A stretch of 64,000 bases of DNA, from the NCBI RefSeq assembly GCF_009496535.1, contig NZ_WIDL01000001.1, positions 1 to 64,000 of the forward strand, written 5' to 3'. Each line of letters begins with the position of its first letter. Position 1 is the first letter of the stretch. This stretch comes from Stenotrophomonas sp. MYb238. Lineage in GTDB: Bacteria; Pseudomonadota; Gammaproteobacteria; Xanthomonadales; Xanthomonadaceae. Positions 44,153 through 52,601 of the stretch are shown one piece after another. The position numbers and the translations under genes were made by a program. The notes beneath the pieces are model-generated. The model was not told the origin of the DNA. It worked only from the letters and a program-made list of their open reading frames with translations, and made no database searches.

Positions 44153-44404
44153 ATGCGCACCACCCTCGACATCGCCGACGACGTATTGTTCGCCGCCAAG
44201 GAGCTGGCCCGCCGCGAGAAAAAGCCGCTGGGCCAAGTCATCAGCGAACTGGCGCGCAAGGCCTTCGCCCAGCCTGACGGCCCGCTGGCCGCAACCCGCG
44301 TGGCCGAGCCCCTGGCGGCCTATGGCATCCATCCGTTGCCGCCGCGCGGCGCCGTCGTCAGCAACGAACTCATTGACCGCCTGCGCGACGAAGAAGGCAT
44401 CTGA
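44153..44404 (+). CDS. antitoxin (ribbon-helix-helix, VapB-like)
   Basis: 83 residues. An N-terminal ribbon-helix-helix (MRTTLDIADDVLFAAKELARREKKPLGQVISELARKAF) for DNA binding is followed by a flexible tail (GIHPLPPRGAVVSNELIDRL) that would wrap the toxin. The stop overlaps the toxin ATG by one base (ATCTGATG arrangement). A ribosome binding site (GGGAGAG) is present. Confidence 0.88.
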   Translation: MRTTLDIADDVLFAAKELARREKKPLGQVISELARKAFAQPDGPLAATRVAEPLAAYGIHPLPPRGAVVSNELIDRLRDEEGI

Positions 44405-44832
44405 TGCGCGCACTGCTCGACGTGAACGTGCTGATCGCCCTGCACGACAGCGACCACGTCCACCACCACCATGCCTCGGCATGGCTGCAGGCGCATATCG
44501 CGCATGGCTGGGCCAGCTGCCCGCTGACGCAGAACGGCTGCCTGCGCATCATGTCCCAGCCCGGCTATGCCCAGCCGCAGCCGCTCGGCGCCCTGGTGAC
44601 GATGCTGCGCTGTTCCACTTCGACACGTTTCCATGAATTCTGGGCGGACGGCATCAGCCTGCTGGACGGCGCCCATTTCCACCATGCGCATATCCACAGC
44701 CCGCGGCAGCTGACCGACCTGTATCTGCTCGCACTGGCCATACACCACGGGGGGCGGCTGGTCACGTTCGACCGGCATATCGCCCTCAGTGCGGTTCCCG
44801 GAGCGCGGCCGGAGCATTTGGTGCTGCTGTAA
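44404..44832 (+). CDS. PIN-domain toxin (VapC-like)
   Basis: 142 residues. The PIN-domain acids are visible: Asp6 (LLDVNVLIAL), a Glu/Asp in the middle (FHEFWADG) and Asp at QLTDLYLLALA, with a final D in VTFDRHI. Such toxins cleave tRNA or rRNA until neutralised by the partner upstream. The His-rich stretch DHVHHHHAS at residues 17-25 is typical of this sub-branch. Confidence 0.88.
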   Translation: MRALLDVNVLIALHDSDHVHHHHASAWLQAHIAHGWASCPLTQNGCLRIMSQPGYAQPQPLGALVTMLRCSTSTRFHEFWADGISLLDGAHFHHAHIHSPRQLTDLYLLALAIHHGGRLVTFDRHIALSAVPGARPEHLVLL

Positions 44833-44927
44833 CGCCCCATTGCAGGCGACGCACCGAACACCGGTTGCGGTTCTGCGCACCTGCCGACAGCCCGAGGGTC
44901 ATCGCCGTGAAGAACAGCGGCAAATAA

Positions 44928-44961
44928 AAAGCCCGCTGGCAGCGAACTGCCAGCGGGCTTT
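44928..44961 (-). terminator. strong hairpin, terminator on the - strand
   Basis: Perfect 15-bp stem AAAGCCCGCTGGCAG / CTGCCAGCGGGCTTT with CGAA loop. The - strand side continues TTTTTATTTG, a proper U tract, although no - strand gene ends here; the + side is only TTTGC. It may end a small - strand RNA starting near 45030. Confidence 0.7.
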
Positions 44962-45225
44962 GCTCCCTCCCCCACGTCGGGATGCAGGGCGATCCTGCGG
45001 GGTCTGCGCGGAAGTTGCACGCTGCAGTGCAAAAAAAGCGCCGGGAGCGGTTTTTGACATCGCGCAGCGATGGCTCCGAGGGCAGCGGCCACGGACGGCG
45101 AATGCCAAACGATACCCGCCGGTTCAAAAGCTCCCTGGGCAGGACATTGCCATCCCACGAAGGTAGAACACCGCCCCCGGCCGCCATCCGGGATAATCGG
45201 CCATCCCTACGAGCAACGCCGCCCC

Positions 45226-46740
45226 ATGTCTGTCGAACGCATCCTGGACCCGCGCCTGCGCGAGCGGGTCGTCTCCGCCGAACACGCCGCCACCCTGATC
45301 CAGCCCGGCGAGACCGTCGCCATGAGCGGCTTCACCGGTTCGGGTTACCCCAAGGCGGTGCCGCAGTTCCTGGCCCGGCGCATCGAACAGGCGCACGAGC
45401 GCGGGGAGGAGTTCCGCATCAACCTGCTCACCGGCGCCTCCACCGCGCCGGAGCTGGATGGCGCGCTGGCCAAGGTCGACGGCATCGCCATGCGCATGCC
45501 GTTCCAGAGCGACCCGGACGCGCGCGAGCGCATCAACGCCGGCAAGCTGGATTACCTGGACATCCACCTCTCGCATGTCGCCCAGCACGTCTGGTTCGGC
45601 TTCTACAACGAGATCGACACCGCGGTGATCGAGGTATCGGCCATCCAGGCCGACGGCACGCTGGTGCCGTCCACCTCGGTGGGCAACAACAAGACCTGGC
45701 TGGACCTGGCCAGGAAAGTGATCATCGAGGTCAACCAGTGGCAGCCGCTGGGCATGGACGGCATGCACGACGTCTACTACGGCACCGCGCTGCCGCCGCA
45801 CCGCAAGCCCATTCCGCTGGTGCGCGGCGACGACCGCATCGGCCAGACCACGCTGCGCTGCGACCCGGACAAGATCGCCGCGGTGGTGCTCACCAACGCG
45901 CCGGACCGCAACAGCCCGTTCAACCCGCCCGACGCCGACAGCCAGCGCATCGCCGGGCACCTGATCGACTTCCTCAAGCACGAAGTGGCGCGCGGCCGCC
46001 TGCCGGCCAACCTGCTGCCGCTGCAGTCGGGCGTGGGCAACATCCCCAACGCGGTGCTGGCGGGGCTGGCCAGCAGCGGCTTCCGCGACCTGGAGGCCTT
46101 CACCGAGGTGATCCAGGACGGCATGCTCGACCTGCTGCGCGCCGGCGTGCTGCGCTACGCCTCCTGCACCGGCTTCGCGCTGAGCCCGGCCGCCACCGAG
46201 GAGTTCATGCGCGACATCGACTTCTACCGGCAGCGCATCATCATGCGGTCGCAGGAGGTCTCCAACCATCCGGAACTGGTGCGCAGGCTCGGCTGCATCG
46301 GCATGAACGGCATGATCGAGGCCGACATCTACGGCAACATCAATTCCACCCATGTCATGGGCAGCAGCATCATGAACGGCATCGGCGGTTCGGGCGATTT
46401 CGCCCGCAACGGCTTCCTGTCGATCTTCCTGAGCCCGTCCACCGCCAAGAACGGCACCATTTCGGCGATCGTGCCGATGGTCAGCCACGTCGACCACACC
46501 GAGCACGACGTGGCCGTGGTCGTCACCGAACAGGGCCTGGCCGACCTGCGCGGCCTGCCGCCGCGCGCCCGCGCGCGCACGCTGATCGACAACTGCGTGC
46601 ACCCGGATTTCCGCGACCAGCTCGGCGACTACTTCGAGCGCGCCTGCCGCGACAGCTACGGCAAGCACACCCCGCATCTGCTGCCCGAAGCGCTGTCCTG
46701 GCACCAGCGCTGGCTGGATACCGGCACGATGAAGGCCTGA
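45226..46740 (+). CDS. acetyl-CoA hydrolase/transferase (succinyl-CoA:acetate CoA-transferase type)
   Basis: 504 residues of the Cat1/AarC/Ach1 family. Conserved: GETVAMSGFTGSGYPK, the LQSGVGNIPNAVLAGL binding segment, the catalytic Glu in AFTEVIQDG, and EADIYGNINSTHVMG...GIGGSGDFARN. It moves CoA between succinyl-CoA or acetyl-CoA and acetate/succinate, linking acetate handling to the TCA cycle. A perfect 18-bp palindrome after the gene is its terminator. Confidence 0.92.
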   Translation: MSVERILDPRLRERVVSAEHAATLIQPGETVAMSGFTGSGYPKAVPQFLARRIEQAHERGEEFRINLLTGASTAPELDGALAKVDGIAMRMPFQSDPDARERINAGKLDYLDIHLSHVAQHVWFGFYNEIDTAVIEVSAIQADGTLVPSTSVGNNKTWLDLARKVIIEVNQWQPLGMDGMHDVYYGTALPPHRKPIPLVRGDDRIGQTTLRCDPDKIAAVVLTNAPDRNSPFNPPDADSQRIAGHLIDFLKHEVARGRLPANLLPLQSGVGNIPNAVLAGLASSGFRDLEAFTEVIQDGMLDLLRAGVLRYASCTGFALSPAATEEFMRDIDFYRQRIIMRSQEVSNHPELVRRLGCIGMNGMIEADIYGNINSTHVMGSSIMNGIGGSGDFARNGFLSIFLSPSTAKNGTISAIVPMVSHVDHTEHDVAVVVTEQGLADLRGLPPRARARTLIDNCVHPDFRDQLGDYFERACRDSYGKHTPHLLPEALSWHQRWLDTGTMKA

Positions 46741-46756
46741 GGTTTTCCGCCGCCGC

Positions 46757-46793
46757 AACGCATGAAGCCCGGGAATCCCGGGCTTCATGCGTT
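46757..46793. terminator. bidirectional terminator, 18-bp palindrome
   Basis: AACGCATGAAGCCCGGGA and its exact complement with a single base between, located between two convergent genes. Confidence 0.8.
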
Positions 46794-46809
46794 TCCGGCG
46801 CAGGAATGG

Positions 46810-47148
46810 TCAGTCCGCGGTCTTGTCCTTCACCGTCGAGCCCGGGCCGTTGGCCCTGACGCTGTTGATGCCGGCTTCGCGCCCGGCCTGCGAGGCGTAC
46901 ATCTGGCTGCTGCCGATCACCTGGTGGTTGGCGGCCTTGAAATTGAAGTGATGGCGGCCGTCGCTGGCCGTCCTGCGCTCGTAGCGCGCGTCGTCGGGAC
47001 TGTTCGCGCGTACCGAGGCGATGCCGTTTTCCGCCGCCGCCCGCGTGGTGTAGCGCTCGCTGCTCAGGATGACCTCGGCATTGCCCGCCTTGAGCACGAA
47101 GTAGAACTGGTCGTCACTGCTTCGGTGCAACTCGAACCAACCATTCAT
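46810..47148 (-). CDS. YegP-family (DUF1508) protein
   Basis: 112 residues with two tandem DUF1508 units: FELHRSSDDQFYFVLKAGN...ILSSERYTTRAAAENGIASV and YERRTASDGRHHFNFKAAN...VIGSSQMYASQAGREAGINSV. Each unit is a small beta-beta-beta-alpha module. Function unknown; often a short-lived stress or dimeric protein. The start at MNGWFELH fits the first unit exactly. Confidence 0.88.
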   Translation of the reverse strand: MNGWFELHRSSDDQFYFVLKAGNAEVILSSERYTTRAAAENGIASVRANSPDDARYERRTASDGRHHFNFKAANHQVIGSSQMYASQAGREAGINSVRANGPGSTVKDKTAD

Positions 47149-47281
47149 CGCGTTTTCCCCCGCTGCTGAGAGTGCCGGCATGCGGCCGGCGGCTCCTGCC
47201 GCTGCCGCCACGCTCCGGACGGAGGCCCGGAAACCGGGCCGCTGGGCCGCGCAGCCGCCGCGGCCATGCCCGGAATCTACC

Positions 47282-47542
47282 TCATTGGCCGCCGTGTTCC
47301 AGCCAGGCCAGCTTGCGGTCGCGGGGTTGCCGCTTCAGCTGCCACTCGGCGCGCGAGGCGGCGGCGCGGTCGGCGTACTCGCGAAAGCCGAGGATGCGCA
47401 GCGGCGGATGCGCGCGCGTATAGCGCGCGCCCTTGCCCGCCGCATGGACCTGGAAGCGGGCCTGCACGTCGGTGGTGATGCCGGCGTAGTAGCTGCCGCC
47501 GCTGCATTCGAGCAGGTACAGGAACCAGGCGCCGGCAGCCAC
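47282..47542 (-). CDS. GIY-YIG nuclease-domain protein (UPF0213-like)
   Basis: 86 residues, a stand-alone GIY-YIG domain: [19 protein letters not shown] (GIY...YIG positions), the Arg of RAHPPL and the Glu of [11 protein letters not shown] start. Small proteins like E. coli YhbQ carry the nuclease fold; some act on damaged DNA, most are uncharacterised. Confidence 0.85.
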   Translation of the reverse strand: MAAGAWFLYLLECSGGSYYAGITTDVQARFQVHAAGKGARYTRAHPPLRILGFREYADRAAASRAEWQLKRQPRDRKLAWLEHGGQ

Positions 47543-47560
47543 GCTACGACCGCTCGCGGT

Positions 47561-48004
47561 TTACAGGCTGGCAGCGTCGGCGATCTTGCACATGCCCTCG
47601 CCTACCGCCTTGTTCGAGGTCATCTGCCCGCCCTTGATGCTGAAACGCACTTCCACGCGGATACTGCCGTCGTCCTGGCGGCGCACGGTGGTGCGCAGCG
47701 GCACGGTCGAACCGCCGCCACCGCGCACCGGATTCTCGGCGGCGATGTAGCCGGTGCGCTCGTTCGGCGAGACCGACACCATGCCCTCGGCCTCGATCGC
47801 GGCGACGGTCTTGCGGAACGCTTCGGCGTAGCTCACGCCTTCGTGGTCGGTCGAAGCCAGGAACTGCTTGCCCGAGGCGAAGCCACCGGTCACCGAAAGA
47901 TTCTGCAGGCAGCCACTGCCCGAGTCCTGGACCGGCTTCTTGGCCATCGCCAGCGCCGGCACCAGCATCAACGCCATCGCAACGGTGCAACTGAGGGTAC
48001 GCAT
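47561..48004 (-). CDS. exported protein of unknown function
   Basis: 147 residues with a signal peptide (TLSCTVAMALMLVPALAMA). Two Cys (GCLQNL, GMCKIA) may pair. The mature domain alternates strands and one helix (SYAEAFRKTVAAIEAEGMVSVSPNERTGYIAAEN). I do not recognise the family; periplasmic location is the only inference. Confidence 0.65.
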   Translation of the reverse strand: MRTLSCTVAMALMLVPALAMAKKPVQDSGSGCLQNLSVTGGFASGKQFLASTDHEGVSYAEAFRKTVAAIEAEGMVSVSPNERTGYIAAENPVRGGGGSTVPLRTTVRRQDDGSIRVEVRFSIKGGQMTSNKAVGEGMCKIADAASL

Positions 48005-48152
48005 CACTTCCTTCTCCCTGGCACGGTGATCCATCGGCTTCCTGCCTGGCGGGACGCGCCCTTCCCCACATAGCAGGCGGGAGGCCTGCCGCCTCCCGCC
48101 GCGTAAGCTACTTGGACTGGCCAATGCATGCCAGTGCAGGCGTCACATCCGA

Positions 48153-49226
48153 TCAGGCGGCCGCTTCCAGCCGCGCGCGGCGACGCACGCGCACCGCTTC
48201 GGCCAGGCGTTCGAGCACCTGCACGGTGCTGTCCCAATCGATGCAGCCGTCGGTGATGCTCTGGCCGTAGACCAGCGGCTGGCCCTCGACCAGGTCCTGG
48301 CGGCCGCCGACGAGATGGCTTTCGATCATCACCCCGACCACGCGCGACTCGCCCGCCTCCAGCTGCCCGGCGATGTCATCGATCACCTGCGGCTGGTTCT
48401 CCGGCTTCTTGCTGCTGTTGGCGTGGCTGGCGTCGATCATCAGCCGCGCCGGCAGCTGCGACTTGCCCAGCACCTCGCTGGCCGCCTGCACGCTGGCCGC
48501 GTCGAAGTTGGGCAGCTTGCCGCCACGCAGGATGACGTGGCAGTCCGGGTTGCCGCGGGTGGCGACGATGGCGGTGCCGCCCTCCTTGGTGACCGACAGG
48601 AAATGATGCGGATGCGAGGCCGCACCCACCGCGTCGGCGGCGATCTTCACATCGCCCGTGGTGCCGTTCTTGAAGCCCACCGGGCACGACAGCCCGGAGG
48701 CCAGTTCGCGGTGCACCTGGCTTTCGGTGGTGCGCGCGCCGATCGCCCCCCACGCCACCAGGTCGGCGATGTACTGCGGCGAGATCACGTCGAGGAATTC
48801 CACGCCGGCCGGCAGGCCCAGTTTGTTGATGTCGCGCAGCAGGCCGCGCGCCACGCGCAGGCCCTTGTTGATGTTGAAGCTGCCGTCCAGGTCCGGATCG
48901 TTGATCAGCCCCTTCCAGCCCACGGTGGTGCGTGGCTTCTCGAAGTACACGCGCATGACGATTTCGAGTTCGCCGCCGAGCGCGTCGCGCAGCGGGCGCA
49001 GGCGCTGGGCGTAGTCCATCGCCGCCGACGGATCGTGGATCGAGCAGGGGCCGACCACCACCGCCAGGCGGTCGTCCTCACCGTGCAGGATGCAGTGCAG
49101 CGCAGCGCGCGCGTCGGCCACCGTCTGCGAGGCCTCCTCGTCGCAGGGCAGCAGCGAGATCAGGTGGGCCGGCGGGGTCAGCGGGTCGAGCCTGCGGATG
49201 CGAAGGTCGTCGGTGTGCGGGGGCAT
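48153..49226 (-). CDS. aroG: 3-deoxy-7-phosphoheptulonate (DAHP) synthase, class I
   Basis: 357 residues of the AroFGH class: VVVGPCSIHDPSAAMDYA, MRVYFEKPRTTVGWKGLINDP, GVEFLDVISPQYIADLVAWGAIGARTTESQVHRELASGL, VGFKNGTTGDVKIA and IDASHANSSKKPENQ. It condenses phosphoenolpyruvate and erythrose 4-phosphate, the first step towards Phe, Tyr and Trp. The leader upstream (attenuator plus leader peptide with seven consecutive Phe/Tyr/Trp codons) means expression rises when charged aromatic tRNAs are scarce. Which amino acid inhibits the enzyme cannot be told. Confidence 0.94.
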   Translation of the reverse strand: MPPHTDDLRIRRLDPLTPPAHLISLLPCDEEASQTVADARAALHCILHGEDDRLAVVVGPCSIHDPSAAMDYAQRLRPLRDALGGELEIVMRVYFEKPRTTVGWKGLINDPDLDGSFNINKGLRVARGLLRDINKLGLPAGVEFLDVISPQYIADLVAWGAIGARTTESQVHRELASGLSCPVGFKNGTTGDVKIAADAVGAASHPHHFLSVTKEGGTAIVATRGNPDCHVILRGGKLPNFDAASVQAASEVLGKSQLPARLMIDASHANSSKKPENQPQVIDDIAGQLEAGESRVVGVMIESHLVGGRQDLVEGQPLVYGQSITDGCIDWDSTVQVLERLAEAVRVRRRARLEAAA

Positions 49227-49285
49227 TGCGGGGATCTCCGGTTCAAGCGTGATGGGGTTGCCCCCAGCGGAAGGCGGCATTAAAA

Positions 49286-49310
49286 AAGCCGCCAGGTTCG
49301 CTGGCGGCTT
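49286..49310 (-). terminator. attenuator terminator upstream of DAHP synthase gene
   Basis: On the - strand, AAGCCGCCAG-CGAAC-CTGGCGGCTT followed by TTTTAA, 60 bases before the aroG start. The left arm (CCGCCAGCG) is exactly complementary to CGCTGGCGG at 49359-49367 inside the leader peptide gene, giving an alternative antiterminator. Confidence 0.88.
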
Positions 49311-49335
49311 TTCGGGAATGCGTCTGAAAGTTTCT

Positions 49336-49416
49336 TCAGGGTGAGCGCAGTCCTTCCTCCGCCAGCGGCTTCGGAAAGTAGTACCAAAAGTAAAAGCTGG
49401 CGCGGGCTGCGTTCAT
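49336..49416 (-). CDS. aromatic amino acid leader peptide
   Basis: 26 codons, MNAARASFYFWYYFPKPLAE followed by EGLRSP, then TGA. Seven aromatic residues in a row (Phe-Tyr-Phe-Trp-Tyr-Tyr-Phe, codons 8-14). The antiterminator arm lies just downstream of these codons (49359-49367) and the terminator 25 bases after the stop. A ribosome stalled on any aromatic codon would free the arm and let transcription continue into aroG. No strong Shine-Dalgarno sequence precedes the ATG; the -10-like TGTTAT lies close, so translation may start almost at the 5' end. Confidence 0.88.
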   Translation of the reverse strand: MNAARASFYFWYYFPKPLAEEGLRSP

Positions 49417-49535
49417 GGGTTGCATTGATAACACGGTTTTTTGTGCAGCGCGACAGTTTCAAGCGCAACCGGGATTCACCGCCGCCGCGTGATACTTGCC
49501 CGCATCGCCACCTCGACGCCCGTGCGAGATCCCGT

Positions 49536-49982
49536 ATGAACACCGACGACCTGCTGCAGATCGCCTGCCCGCACTGCAACGCCATCAACCGGGTGCCGGC
49601 CGCGCGGCTGGGCCAGTCGCCCGCCTGCGGGCGCTGCCATCGGCCGCTGTTCGCCGCCGCGCCGATCACGCTCGATGCCGCCGCATTCGACGCCCACGCG
49701 CAGCGTTCGCAGCTGCCGCTGCTGATCGACTTCTGGGCGGCCTGGTGCGGCCCCTGCCGGCAGATGGCGCCGGAGTTCACCAGGGCGGCCGCGCAGTTGG
49801 AACCGTACGTACGCCTGGGCAAGCTCGATACCGAGGCCGAACCGGCCCTGGCCACGCGCTTCGGCATCCGCAGCATCCCGACGATGGTGCTGCTGCGGGA
49901 CGGGCGCGAGCTCGCGCGCCAGTCCGGCGCCATGCCGGCCGCCGCCATCGTGCAATGGGTGCGCCAGCACCTGCCGCACTGA
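49536..49982 (+). CDS. trxC: thioredoxin 2
   Basis: 148 residues. An N-terminal zinc-binding module with two Cys pairs (CPHC and CGRC) precedes a thioredoxin domain with WCGPC and the cis-Pro loop SIPTMVLL. This layout is that of TrxC, a redox-sensitive cytosolic thioredoxin used under oxidative stress. The start at 49536 begins right at the zinc module. It shares a terminator with groEL, which converges on it. Confidence 0.93.
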   Translation: MNTDDLLQIACPHCNAINRVPAARLGQSPACGRCHRPLFAAAPITLDAAAFDAHAQRSQLPLLIDFWAAWCGPCRQMAPEFTRAAAQLEPYVRLGKLDTEAEPALATRFGIRSIPTMVLLRDGRELARQSGAMPAAAIVQWVRQHLPH

Positions 49983-50010
49983 CCTTCGCACGAGGGCATG
50001 ACGGAAAAAC

Positions 50011-50038
50011 AGAGACCCCGCCTCGCGGCGGGGTCTCT
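50011..50038. terminator. bidirectional terminator between trxC and groEL
   Basis: AGAGACCCCGCC-TCGC-GGCGGGGTCTCT, a perfect 12-bp stem placed between the convergent genes. Confidence 0.88.
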
Positions 50039-50072
50039 GCGTGCAACAGGCAGCGGCGAGGCTGCGGCGGAC

Positions 50073-51728
<1,656 letters not shown>

Positions 51729-51778
51729 TCAGTGGATCAGGGGTGTAAGGGGTCTTGAGAGTCGTTCGGGAACGCGGC

Positions 51779-52066
51779 TCAGCCGATGACGGCGAGCACG
51801 TCGTCCTCGCGCAGCACTTTGTACTCGACGCCGTCGGCCTTGTAGGTCGAACCGGCGTACTGGCCGTAGATGACCTTGTCGCCGACCTTCAGCGCCGGGG
51901 CGCGGACGCTGCCGTTGTCCAGCGGCTTGCCGGGGCCGACGGCCACGACTTCGCCCTTGGTGGACTTTTCCTTGGCCGAATCGGGGATCAGGATGCCACC
52001 GGCAGAGACTTCCTCGGCTTCGATGGGCTTGACCACGACGCGGTCGTGCAGCGGCTTGATGCTCAT
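51779..52066 (-). CDS. groS: 10 kDa chaperonin GroES
   Basis: 95 residues: [41 protein letters not shown] with the mobile loop, and the [16 protein letters not shown]...[11 protein letters not shown] end. Caps the GroEL chamber. The start follows an AGAGG ribosome binding site. First gene of the groES-groEL operon. Confidence 0.98.
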   Translation of the reverse strand: MSIKPLHDRVVVKPIEAEEVSAGGILIPDSAKEKSTKGEVVAVGPGKPLDNGSVRAPALKVGDKVIYGQYAGSTYKADGVEYKVLREDDVLAVIG

Positions 52067-52177
52067 GTGAGACCTCTTAAGTTGTTGATTGGTCTGGAAA
52101 GTCCGGCGGTTGCCACCCCTGCTTCCGGCAATGGCGGCACCACGCGTAAAAACGCCCGTCGACCGGGCTTGGCTGGG

Positions 52178-52205
52178 AGATGGGGACCGCCCGGAGGCTT
52201 TCAAG
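52178..52205 (-). promoter_or_regulatory. sigma-32 heat-shock promoter of groES-groEL
   Basis: On the - strand, CTTGAAA (52199-52205) and CCCCATCT (52178-52185) separated by 13 bp, matching the RpoH consensus closely. No CIRCE (TTAGCACTC-N9-GAGTGCTAA) element was found in the leader. Confidence 0.88.
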
Positions 52206-52601
52206 GGGGCCGAATGAACTTCAGTACATTCGATCCATCGGGGCCGAAAACCATGGTGCCGGCCGCGCACCCGCATCGCCGGGGAAAAGCGCTTGGCGAT
52301 CAATAGCCGAGCCTGTCGTCCCTAGAGACAACGGTAGCCCTCCCCAGCAGGACTTGCCGCGCGAACAGATCCCCCAGATCCGAAGGTACCCGCGCCGTTG
52401 GATATCAGAGGCAGCCGCGTGACCGGAGCATGGAAGCGCCGGAGCGACCGGCATTGATTTCGGTGCCAGCGCTGCAGACGGGCACAACGCTCGAGCTTTC
52501 ATCACCGGTTGGCAACGGCCCCGATGCCGCCGACAGCAGAGTGGGATCCAAACAACGGACGCTGCCCGGCGCAGGGCCGCCGGGCCGCCGGGCATACCCG
52601 A
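52206..52601. other. intergenic region between groES promoter and pilin operon
   Basis: About 400 bases upstream of the heat-shock promoter and downstream of the last pilin-operon gene. Contains open frames without coding signs. No clear terminator for the pilin operon was seen. Confidence 0.45.

Noticed and set aside
44786-45187. 134-codon open frame on the - strand between the PIN toxin and CoA-transferase genes
   Set aside because: Runs through the 15-bp hairpin and into the toxin gene; the translation has no domain and mixed composition. The stretch is better explained as non-coding.
52067-52200. Possible CIRCE/HrcA element upstream of groES
   Set aside because: No TTAGCACTC...GAGTGCTAA inverted repeat was found; only the sigma-32 promoter is supported.
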